Positions 24,192 through 29,676 of a stretch of 29,676 bases of DNA are shown here, piece by piece. Both the position numbers and the translations under genes were made by a program. The notes below the pieces were generated by a model. The model had not been told where the DNA came from and ran no database searches. It worked only from the letters and a program-made list of their open reading frames with translations. Source of the DNA: SFHK01 sp045538305. GTDB lineage: Bacteria; Bacillota; Clostridia; Christensenellales; Aristaeellaceae. The stretch spans positions 1-29,676 of the forward strand of contig JAZSRC010000093.1 in assembly GCA_045538305.1 (NCBI GenBank). Reading direction: 5' to 3'. The stretch's first letter is position 1. Each line of letters starts with the position of its first letter.

Positions 24192-24878
24192 TCAATGTTT
24201 CTGGAAGTAGGAAACCAACGCTTTAACGGACTGATCCGCAGCAATTTTTGCAAACTCAGGATAGGACAGGTTCGCATCCTCATCCGCGTTATCGCTAATT
24301 GCCCTGAGGATGGCGCAGGGTACTTTTGACAAAAGACATACATGTGCGATCGCCGCGCCTTCCATTTCGCAAACCGATGCACCAAAAAGCGCTTTGATCT
24401 TCTCCTTGATCTCCTTTTGAGACACAAACTGATCGCCTGAGGCAATCGCACCACGAAACGCATGTATTCCCGTGTCGTTCAGCGCAGCCATCAGTTCATC
24501 AGAAGCCTTATTGTCCAGCGGAAACTGCGTTACATTCACAGTAGAAACAAATCCTACAGGATCGCCGATGGCGCTGGTATCCACATCGTGCTGAACGGCA
24601 TAGTTACCTACGACGACATCGCAAATATGAAGGTCTTCATCCAGCGCACCGCCTACGCCCGTATTGATGATCAGTTCCGGCGCATATTTCAGGATCATTG
24701 TCTGCGTACATATCGCAGCGTTCACCTTGCCGATTCCGCACACTGCGCAGACTACTTCCCTATCAAACAAATATCCACTTATGTACTCAACGCCCGAAAT
24801 GATCTCGCGCTTCGCGTTTACAATCATCTTTGCGAGCTCGTCTACTTCTATTTTCATTGCCCCGATAATACCTATCAT
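24192..24878 (-). CDS. mtnN: 5'-methylthioadenosine/S-adenosylhomocysteine nucleosidase
   Basis: MtnN (Pfs) removes adenine from S-adenosylhomocysteine and methylthioadenosine. The 228-residue protein opens with MIGIIGAMKIEVDEL, where the conserved glutamate acts in catalysis. It has NTGVGGAL, the ribose-binding VCEMEGAAIAHV and the adenine-site aspartate in AISDNAD. Start at 24878 is chosen because GGGAG is 7 nt upstream; an ATG at 24884 is too close to that site, and the longer frame to 24995 runs inside luxS. It follows luxS with stop and start nearly touching. Its product S-ribosylhomocysteine is the LuxS substrate. Confidence 0.96.
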   Translation of the reverse strand: MIGIIGAMKIEVDELAKMIVNAKREIISGVEYISGYLFDREVVCAVCGIGKVNAAICTQTMILKYAPELIINTGVGGALDEDLHICDVVVGNYAVQHDVDTSAIGDPVGFVSTVNVTQFPLDNKASDELMAALNDTGIHAFRGAIASGDQFVSQKEIKEKIKALFGASVCEMEGAAIAHVCLLSKVPCAILRAISDNADEDANLSYPEFAKIAADQSVKALVSYFQKH

Positions 24879-24880
24879 GT

Positions 24881-25345
24881 TCATTCTCCCTTCGGATAGG
24901 CAAGCTTCTCCGTTGTATAGCCTCGAATGCTTTTCAGATATCGCTCCGCTTCTGCCTTTGCGAGCGAAAGTTCCAGATTGATATAGTTCCCGCATTCCTT
25001 ACGCGATTTACCAAACACTTCGCCGTTATACGCGATAATGTCCTCAAGCGCTTTTTCAATTGAAGCAATAACAGTTTTATGCTCCGCGTCTCTTACCAAC
25101 AGATAAAAGCCGGTCTGGCAGCCCATTGGTCCAAAATAGATGATGGATGACGCAATTTCTGAATTTCTGATCAGCGTGGCAAACATATGTTCAAAGGTGT
25201 GCATGGTTGCGTTATCCATAAGATCAGGCGTATTGGGTATGCGGGTTCGCAGATCATAGGTTGTGATATCGCCGTCAATTCTTGAAATATAGATTCCCGG
25301 TACGATATAATCGTGATCCACACTAAAGCTGGCTATCCTTTTCAT
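24881..25345 (-). CDS. luxS: S-ribosylhomocysteine lyase LuxS
   Basis: LuxS cleaves S-ribosylhomocysteine to homocysteine and DPD, the precursor of autoinducer-2. The 154-residue protein has the metal ligands H49 and H53 in MHTFEH with catalytic E52. Nucleophile C76 lies in GPMGCQTGFY, and the third metal ligand C118 in ECGNY. Length is normal. It starts 3 bp after ispDF with GGGGAG in the ispDF end, and precedes mtnN directly. The pair gives a complete route for S-adenosylhomocysteine removal; AI-2 signalling as such is not shown by the sequence. Confidence 0.97.
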   Translation of the reverse strand: MKRIASFSVDHDYIVPGIYISRIDGDITTYDLRTRIPNTPDLMDNATMHTFEHMFATLIRNSEIASSIIYFGPMGCQTGFYLLVRDAEHKTVIASIEKALEDIIAYNGEVFGKSRKECGNYINLELSLAKAEAERYLKSIRGYTTEKLAYPKGE

Positions 25346-25348
25346 CGG

Positions 25349-26527
25349 TTACTCCCCTTTGTATATTACAGTTGCAATACTTTGCGCAGAGATTCCAAGG
25401 CCTTCGCCTTCAAAGCCCAATTTTTCAGTAGTCGTTGCTTTTACGCTGATCTGGTGAACCGGAATTGACAGTGTTCGCGCGATATTCATACGCATCAAAT
25501 CAATGTACGGGGCAAGCTTTGGCCTTTGACATACGATCGTAATATCGGCATTTACAACTTCAAAACCGGATTCTTGAATCTTTTTATTGGCTTCCTTAAG
25601 TAAAATGAGCGATGAAATATCCTTAAACTGCATATCTGTATCCGGAAACAGTTTTCCGATATCGCCCATCGCGCAAGCGCCCAATAGGGCGTCCGTCAGT
25701 GCATGCAGCGCCACATCGGCATCCGAATGTCCGAGCAGACCTTTCTCATAAGGAATTTCTACGCCGCACAAGATCAGCTTTCTGCCTTCCACCAGCCTGT
25801 GTACATCATAACCCGTGCCCACTCTGGGGAGAAACCTTCGCGCATCATTCGCCATTTCAAAATCCCCCGGTATAGTCAGCTTTCGATTTTTTACAGCGCT
25901 TTGCGCCGTGGTCAATTTTACGCGCCCGAATCTCTTCTCATAAAGCGCAGCATCATCCGTAGCGCTGTAATCAGCCTGAATTGCCCACCTATGCGCTTCC
26001 ATGATTTGGGAATACCTAAACGCCTGCGGCGTCTGAACAGCGCAAAGCGTATCGCGCGGAGGCGTATGAACGGCAAATCCTTCGCCGTCCACTACTTTGA
26101 TGGTATCAATCACGCCAGTAGAAATAACGCCGGAACCATATTTTTCAGCGTCCGAGATTACATTATCAATAATTTCTTTTGTAACGAACGGACGAGCGCC
26201 ATCGTGAATCAACACAATATCGGTTTCGGAAGATAAGACATTTAAACCATTATACACGCTTTCCTGCCTTGTACTCCCTCCGCGAACAACGCTTTTTACA
26301 ATCGGAATCTTTCCTTCCGTTTTGCTGAGGCTTTCGTATGCTTCAATGTCGCCTTCACCAAGCACCAGTACAATTTCATGTATATTGCCGGATGTATACA
26401 GCGATTCAAGGCAAACAGAAAGCACTGTTTGCCCATTCAATTTATGAAATACTTTGTTATACTCAAACCCTGCTCGAGCGCCTTTTCCGGCTGCTACAAC
26501 AACACAGCCTATTCTTTTGCCATTCAT
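25349..26527 (-). CDS. ispDF: Bifunctional IspD-IspF (methylerythritol phosphate pathway)
   Basis: This 392-residue fusion carries two enzymes of the MEP route to isoprenoids. Residues 1-230 are IspD (MEP cytidylyltransferase) with CVVVAAGKGARAG, IVLIHDGARPFV and the KVV/TTAQ region. Residues 235-392 are IspF (MECDP synthase) with VGTGYDVHRL and GLLGHSDADVALHALTDALLGA, holding the metal-binding Asp and His. The C-terminal part has KATTTEKLGFEGEGLGI. Fusions occur in several bacteria, often with the middle enzyme IspE separate; IspE is not in this window. The ATG at 26527 shares a base with the rqcP stop (TGATG), and a GTG three bases earlier is also possible. Confidence 0.95.
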   Translation of the reverse strand: MNGKRIGCVVVAAGKGARAGFEYNKVFHKLNGQTVLSVCLESLYTSGNIHEIVLVLGEGDIEAYESLSKTEGKIPIVKSVVRGGSTRQESVYNGLNVLSSETDIVLIHDGARPFVTKEIIDNVISDAEKYGSGVISTGVIDTIKVVDGEGFAVHTPPRDTLCAVQTPQAFRYSQIMEAHRWAIQADYSATDDAALYEKRFGRVKLTTAQSAVKNRKLTIPGDFEMANDARRFLPRVGTGYDVHRLVEGRKLILCGVEIPYEKGLLGHSDADVALHALTDALLGACAMGDIGKLFPDTDMQFKDISSLILLKEANKKIQESGFEVVNADITIVCQRPKLAPYIDLMRMNIARTLSIPVHQISVKATTTEKLGFEGEGLGISAQSIATVIYKGE

Positions 26528-26808
26528 CACTTTACTATGCGGTACATATCCGCCGCCTGCTCCTTACGAACGGTTTCCTGAACAGAAAGCACTTCATACT
26601 TTGTTTCGTTTTCGCCAAAACGCACGGTAAGTATATCGCCCGGTTTTACCTTAAGCCCGGGCTTTCCCTGTCGTCCATTCACCATTACATGATCGGAATC
26701 GCATGCATCGTTAGCGACAGAGCGACGCTTTATGATGCGCGACACCTTTAAAAACTTATCCAACCGGATTTCTGTTGCAGGCGCTTGGTTTTCCTGTTTT
26801 TTTGCCAT
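26527..26808 (-). CDS. rqcP: S4-domain RNA-binding protein RqcP (YabO family)
   Basis: This 93-residue protein is an Hsp15-like S4-domain protein. In Bacillus RqcP (YabO) works with RqcH to add alanine tails to stalled nascent chains on the 50S subunit. The S4 core IRLDKFLKVSRIIKRRSVANDAC ... VMVNGRQGKPGLKVKPGDIL occupies residues 14-62. It has the GAGGA ribosome site 7 nt upstream. Position downstream of mazG matches the Bacillus yabN-yabO order, which supports RqcP over general Hsp15. Confidence 0.9.
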   Translation of the reverse strand: MAKKQENQAPATEIRLDKFLKVSRIIKRRSVANDACDSDHVMVNGRQGKPGLKVKPGDILTVRFGENETKYEVLSVQETVRKEQAADMYRIVK

Positions 26809-26834
26809 AAGTGATTCCTCTTTCTATCGTATGC

Positions 26835-26859
26835 AAAACCGGGCAGCGTTGCCGCCTGG
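26835..26859 (-). terminator. Probable (leaky) terminator after the HU gene
   Basis: On the minus strand a 9-bp stem with one A-C mismatch and one G-T pair (26851-26859 with 26839-26847, 3-nt loop) is followed by four T residues, 5 bp beyond the HU stop. It is short-tailed, so it may only reduce read-through into rqcP, setting HU mRNA above the rest. Confidence 0.5.
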
Positions 26860-26863
26860 ATAT

Positions 26864-27139
26864 TTACACTCCAAACTCATCCTTAAAGGATTTTCCAGGC
26901 TTAAAGCTCGGGGTTTTTGAAGCCTTTACCGTTATGGTTTCACCCGTTGCTGGATTTCGGCCGGAATGCTCTTCGCGTTTACGCACTTCGAAGGTTCCGA
27001 AGCCGACGATCTGTACCTTATCTTCCTTCTGAAGGGTTTCCTTTACCGTTTCAAGAAATGCATTCAGTGCTGCCTCAGCCTGTTTCCGGGTAAGGTCTGA
27101 TTTTTCAGCCATCATGGCAATGAGTGCTGATTTATTCAT
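26864..27139 (-). CDS. hup: HU family DNA-binding protein
   Basis: HU is a small nucleoid protein that bends and compacts DNA as a dimer. The 91-residue protein opens MNKSALIAMMAEKSDLTRKQ and has GFGTFEVRKREEHSGRNPATGE, the start of the DNA-binding arm, with the intercalating proline in the RNPATG loop. Length is standard. A strong AAGGAGGT ribosome site precedes it. It lies between mazG and rqcP, where Bacillus has the two adjacent. Confidence 0.96.
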   Translation of the reverse strand: MNKSALIAMMAEKSDLTRKQAEAALNAFLETVKETLQKEDKVQIVGFGTFEVRKREEHSGRNPATGETITVKASKTPSFKPGKSFKDEFGV

Positions 27140-27175
27140 TCAAAGCACCTCCTTTTCGTCATGCCTTATTGAAAG

Positions 27176-27204
27176 AATATGCACGCTTTGAATTCGACAT
27201 TCAA
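27176..27204 (-). promoter_or_regulatory. Possible promoter and dyad upstream of HU
   Basis: The 110-bp gap between mazG and hup holds, on the minus strand, TTGAAT (27199-27204), 17 bp and CATATT (27176-27181), a modest sigma-A match. The -35 half is part of a perfect dyad, TTGAAT-N5-ATTCAA (27188-27204), which could bind a regulator. Both are inferred from motif only. Confidence 0.3.
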
Positions 27205-27249
27205 CGCCCGGTATCCTTCCATATCGAAACGCTTCATTACAAAATATGT

Positions 27250-28491
27250 TCAAACACGCTGGATGTACCGTCCTACCGCGTCTTCCAATGCCTTTTCTGC
27301 GTCGATTCCCCGCCTTCGGGCCCACTCTGCGCACGCAAGAAGCATATCCCCGTATGCCTCGTAATCCATATCGCCCAATTCTGCTTCCATTGTCTGATAG
27401 CCGCCCTTTTGCGCGCGCTTCAATACTTTTTGCGCGCGCAAAAGCGCCGGAAGCACCATTGCCACAGCAAGCATTTCATCTTTCGTATCGTTTAAACCCT
27501 TTTCTTTCCGCTTTGCCTTGTCCCAAAGATTGAGAAGGCTCTCGATATTGTCCACCTGGTCTTTACCGAACACATGGCTGTGTCTTGAGATCATTTTACT
27601 GACGACGCCGGTAATTACATCAAGTTCGTCAAACTCGCCATGCTCTATACCAATCTGCATATGAAGCGCAGCGGCAAACAAAACGTCCCCGAGTTCCTCG
27701 ATCATTCCGTTCATATCATCTTTTTCAATTGCATCCTGAAGCTCATACGCTTCTTCCAGCGTATCGCGTTTGAGCGTATCATGCGTTTGTTCCGCATCCC
27801 ATGGACAACCGGAAACAGGGTCTCGCAGCTTTCGTACAAGACTCATCAGATTATGAAAATCATATCGTTCCAGCTTCATAAGATTCTTTTCCGCCTTAAT
27901 CAAACAGGAGACTGTATGATCGTAATGCTTAAGGCGGTCAAGATCCATCAAATGGCAGTGCGCAACGCCGGTTTTTTGTATAACGTAAATCTCGCTCTCC
28001 TCCGGATAATGCGCCATCAGCTTTAGCTTAACATCGCTAGCAAGCGTTCTGGAATCAATTTCCTTTACAATGGTATCGTACTGAGAGGATATATTCGTAT
28101 TTTCAATATCAATTGCGTTCACCGTCAAGCATGCTTCACTGCTTCTCGCAATCAGTTCATCGTCCTTACCGGCGCCCACAATGGCAATCTTTCTGTCTGA
28201 AGCCAGCAGATACTTTACGGTTTCATCGCCAAGCTCCATCACGCAATAGGTTACATCGATGTCATATGATAAAAGCCTGTCCCGAACAATTTCTGCATGC
28301 TCGTCAAAATCATATGCATTCTCATACACGTCATCCAGTGAGCTGAATTCCAATCCGTTTTTGGTGAGCCAATCCGCGCAGCCGCAAAAGCGCGTATGCA
28401 AAACGATTTTCGAAGAGGTTTTCAGTGTCTCAGCCGCTGCGAGAGACATATCCAACTCGCCTGCTCCTACACGTACGATGGTAATTGCCAT
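27250..28491 (-). CDS. mazG: MazG nucleotide pyrophosphohydrolase with degenerate tetrapyrrole-methylase-like N-terminus (YabN-like)
   Basis: The C-terminal MazG part hydrolyses nucleoside triphosphates to monophosphates, clearing abnormal or excess NTPs. Its marks are LMSLVRKLRDPVSGCPWDAEQTHDTL near residue 215, then LEEAYELQDAI and MIEELGDVLFAA with the metal-binding acidic residues. The N-terminal 190 residues align in layout with the tetrapyrrole methylase domain of YabN. They lack the usual glycine-proline SAM motifs: the start reads VRVGAGELDMSL, and YCVMELGDETV stands where relatives have a PGHP-type segment. Methyl transfer is therefore doubtful. GGAGG lies 7 nt before the ATG, and a good promoter sits at 28526-28554. 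The last 110 bp before HU hold no gene. Confidence 0.93.
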   Translation of the reverse strand: MAITIVRVGAGELDMSLAAAETLKTSSKIVLHTRFCGCADWLTKNGLEFSSLDDVYENAYDFDEHAEIVRDRLLSYDIDVTYCVMELGDETVKYLLASDRKIAIVGAGKDDELIARSSEACLTVNAIDIENTNISSQYDTIVKEIDSRTLASDVKLKLMAHYPEESEIYVIQKTGVAHCHLMDLDRLKHYDHTVSCLIKAEKNLMKLERYDFHNLMSLVRKLRDPVSGCPWDAEQTHDTLKRDTLEEAYELQDAIEKDDMNGMIEELGDVLFAAALHMQIGIEHGEFDELDVITGVVSKMISRHSHVFGKDQVDNIESLLNLWDKAKRKEKGLNDTKDEMLAVAMVLPALLRAQKVLKRAQKGGYQTMEAELGDMDYEAYGDMLLACAEWARRRGIDAEKALEDAVGRYIQRV

Positions 28492-28525
28492 AATGTTCCT
28501 CCGTGAATCAATTCATTTGTATGTT

Positions 28526-28554
28526 ATTATAGCATGCGTTCTCTCTTTCGTAAA
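28526..28554 (-). promoter_or_regulatory. Sigma-A promoter with extended -10 for mazG and following genes
   Basis: On the minus strand TTTACG (28549-28554), 17 bp, then a perfect TATAAT (28526-28531) preceded by TGC, an extended -10. It begins just after the spoVT stop, so mazG and the genes beyond it can be expressed in growing cells independently of spoVT. Confidence 0.75.
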
Positions 28555-28558
28555 GCGA

Positions 28559-29113
28559 TTACTGCTCCATTTGCCGTCCGATAATAACGGCAGTAGTTTC
28601 AGCTACCTTCAGATCAACATTGGACATGCGCGTACCGGAATCGCGACTCACCATAAAAAGAGCCCCTACAATCTCTCCATCCGCAACAATCGGAGTAATG
28701 ATCTGTGAGTTATATTGCTGAACGTCATCATCAGACACAATCGGAATCATACGGTCGCCATCTACAATATTTTTGATAACAGTGCCTCTTGCTTCGAGTA
28801 TATTCTCGCACTCGCTGCTCAAGGGCTTTTCCCATACATCCTTTTTTGCAGAACCCGAAACAGCAACAATAGCGTCCCGATCGCTGATCATGGTAATATG
28901 GCCAAGCGTCCTGTAAAGCGAATCTGTGTAGTCCTTCGCAATGGATGCGATTTCACCAATCGGCGAATACTTCTTAAGAACCACTTCTCCGTCATGGTCG
29001 GTATAAATTTCCAGCGGATCTCCCTCCCGGATTCTAAGTGTCCTTCGAATTTCCTTGGGAATTACCACGCGGCCCAGCTCGTCTATCCGCCGCACAATGC
29101 CTGTTGCTCTCAT
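28559..29113 (-). CDS. spoVT: Stage V sporulation regulator SpoVT
   Basis: SpoVT is a forespore DNA-binding protein that tunes sigma-G-dependent genes and spore germination traits. The 184-residue protein has an AbrB-type swapped-hairpin domain (MRATGIVRRIDELGRVVIPKEIRRTLRIREGDPLEIY, cited in two parts: residues 1-20 and 21-37). A C-terminal GAF-like domain follows (SQIITPIVADGEIVGALFMVSRD). Length is close to Bacillus SpoVT (178), which separates it from the shorter AbrB and Abh. AAGGAG lies 8 nt before the ATG. It is followed by mazG, as in Bacillus (spoVT-yabM-yabN). Confidence 0.95.
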   Translation of the reverse strand: MRATGIVRRIDELGRVVIPKEIRRTLRIREGDPLEIYTDHDGEVVLKKYSPIGEIASIAKDYTDSLYRTLGHITMISDRDAIVAVSGSAKKDVWEKPLSSECENILEARGTVIKNIVDGDRMIPIVSDDDVQQYNSQIITPIVADGEIVGALFMVSRDSGTRMSNVDLKVAETTAVIIGRQMEQ

Positions 29114-29147
29114 ATATGAATCTCCTTGTGTTTTTGGTGTGCGAAGG

Positions 29148-29176
29148 TAGTATCTGCAAATCGGTATATTTTATGC
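29148..29176 (-). promoter_or_regulatory. Candidate forespore (sigma-G/F type) promoter of spoVT
   Basis: On the minus strand GCATA (29172-29176), 17 bp and GATACTA (29148-29154) fit the sigma-G pattern fully in the -35 and 5 of 7 in the -10. Bacillus spoVT is transcribed by sigma-G, so the match is in the expected place. A start near 29141 gives a 28-nt leader with AAGGAG. Confidence 0.4.
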
Positions 29177-29506
29177 GAAACAATCGTATTCTTAAGTATT
29201 ACCATAACACATTGCAATTTCATATATCATATAGTTGTTATTATACTTTTCAGAAGTATTCGTGTAGAAGTAAATCAATGTATGATGGATTTCTCAGCTT
29301 TGGTCTTTTATAATTCTTATAAAGAGTTCCAAAACAAAAAGATACCCTTTAGACGGGTGCTCGTAAGACAGTAATTCTAAAAAATTACTATTTTACGGCA
29401 TCTGTCTGACAGGGTTGGAAAACAACAGCGAAAAGAACGATGTTGAGTCGAAAGACTTAGCATCGTTCTTTTTCTATCTAAAACTTGAAATTACGGAGGA
29501 TTTACC
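29177..29506. other. AT-rich gene-free stretch and structured leader
   Basis: No credible coding frame lies here. Visible structure includes a dyad TTTATAA-TTC-TTATAAA (29307-29323) and a 7-bp inverted repeat AGTAATT/AATTACT (29370-29389). There is also a CTGTC-T-GACAG dyad (29402-29412) and the long hairpin at 29432-29471. The left part is strongly AT-rich, unlike the neighbouring operons. It separates conserved chromosomal genes from a gene type common on mobile elements, so it may contain an element end or attachment site; no duplicated target can be shown because the other end is outside the window. Confidence 0.5.
29432..29473 (+). terminator. 18-bp GAAA-capped hairpin with T-run (attenuator or terminator)
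   Basis: Arms 29432-29449 and 29454-29471 pair over 18 positions including two G-T pairs, closed by a GAAA tetraloop of the stable GNRA class. The descending arm runs into five T residues (29469-29473). It ends 33 bp before the small gene at 29507 and could end an upstream transcript, attenuate that gene, or form the 3' end of a small RNA. Confidence 0.8.
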
Positions 29507-29676
29507 ATGAAACGTCTATTATCATGCGAGTTTAACTTTGACACGATTTGCGTGGATCTGAAGTTCTCAGACGGCACTATGATTGCCATTGATACCATTG
29601 CGGTTGAAAACGAGGTGGCGGACAATATGTATCAGCGGTCAGAGCTTGATTATCTTATCTACAATGACCCGATTGC
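29507..29676 (+). CDS. DUF6061-like small protein, partial (cut by window end)
   Basis: The first 56 codons of a plus-strand gene are visible, beginning MKRLLSCEFNFDTICVDLKF and continuing SDGTMIAIDTIAVENEVADN, then MYQRSELDYLIYNDPIA. GGAGG lies seven bases before the ATG. I recognise this as similar to the DUF6061 proteins, short proteins of unknown function that recur in clostridial integrative elements. That recognition comes from memory of the family and is not a search result. It points away from spoVT and is preceded by a structured leader. No catalytic motif, signal peptide or membrane segment is visible in the part shown. Confidence 0.65.
   Translation, partial: MKRLLSCEFNFDTICVDLKFSDGTMIAIDTIAVENEVADNMYQRSELDYLIYNDPI

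Noticed and set aside
27140..27334. Minus-strand open frame of 64 codons between mazG and HU
   Set aside because: It begins inside the mazG 3' end in another frame, is arginine-rich by frame bias and has no ribosome site; the HU ribosome site lies at its end.
28113..28708. Plus-strand frames opposite mazG and spoVT
   Set aside because: Both minus-strand genes are well conserved with ribosome sites; these frames have none.
1..29676. CRISPR arrays, tRNA or rRNA genes, insertion sequences
   Set aside because: No regularly spaced repeats, cloverleaf-like segments, rRNA sequence or transposase frames were seen on either strand.

Overview
The window reads as a chromosomal segment of an endospore-forming member of the Bacillota, most likely class Clostridia. 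The evidence is a complete spoIIAA-spoIIAB-sigF operon, spoVT, a ctsR-mcsA-mcsB-clpC operon, a YlbF (RicF) homologue, an IspD-IspF fusion and an RNase E/G protein. Genus cannot be fixed from the sequence alone. Gene density is very high, with many 1-11 bp overlaps. Most genes lie on the minus strand; only a decarboxylase, a penicillin-binding protein and a fragment at the right edge lie on the plus strand.

Region 1 (91-12546, minus) is one nine-gene run with no gap over about 30 bp. Its order is a B12-binding-type radical SAM protein, a DUF2344 protein, an RNase G-like enzyme, miaB, a ylbF homologue, mutS, mutL, miaA and a methionine gamma-lyase/aluminium-resistance family PLP enzyme. It joins tRNA A37 modification (MiaA, MiaB), mismatch repair (MutS, MutL) and RNA turnover. 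A plus-strand terminator at 54-92 closes a gene lying outside the window.

Region 2 (12560-19554) is a sporulation and envelope block. A DAP-decarboxylase-like gene with a near-consensus sigma-A promoter converges on spoIIA and overlaps the end of sigF by 27 bp. Just upstream of spoIIA is a short FtsH-like membrane protease. Divergent from it is a class A penicillin-binding protein preceded by an exact match to the sigma-G promoter consensus. A two-way terminator separates that gene from clpC.

Region 3 (19553-24122, minus) is the CtsR heat-shock/protein quality-control operon, with a CtsR operator directly after the -10 element. Region 4 (24128-29176, minus) holds spoVT, mazG (YabN-like), an HU gene, rqcP, ispDF, luxS and mtnN. 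It keeps the spoVT-yabN-yabO order known from Bacillus but with HU inserted and isoprenoid and activated-methyl-cycle genes following. LuxS and MtnN together convert S-adenosylhomocysteine to homocysteine.

Region 5 (29177-29676) is about 330 bp of AT-rich, gene-free DNA, then a structured leader with an 18-bp GAAA-capped hairpin, then the start of a small gene resembling the DUF6061 proteins of clostridial mobile elements. This probably marks the edge of an integrated element whose body lies outside the window.
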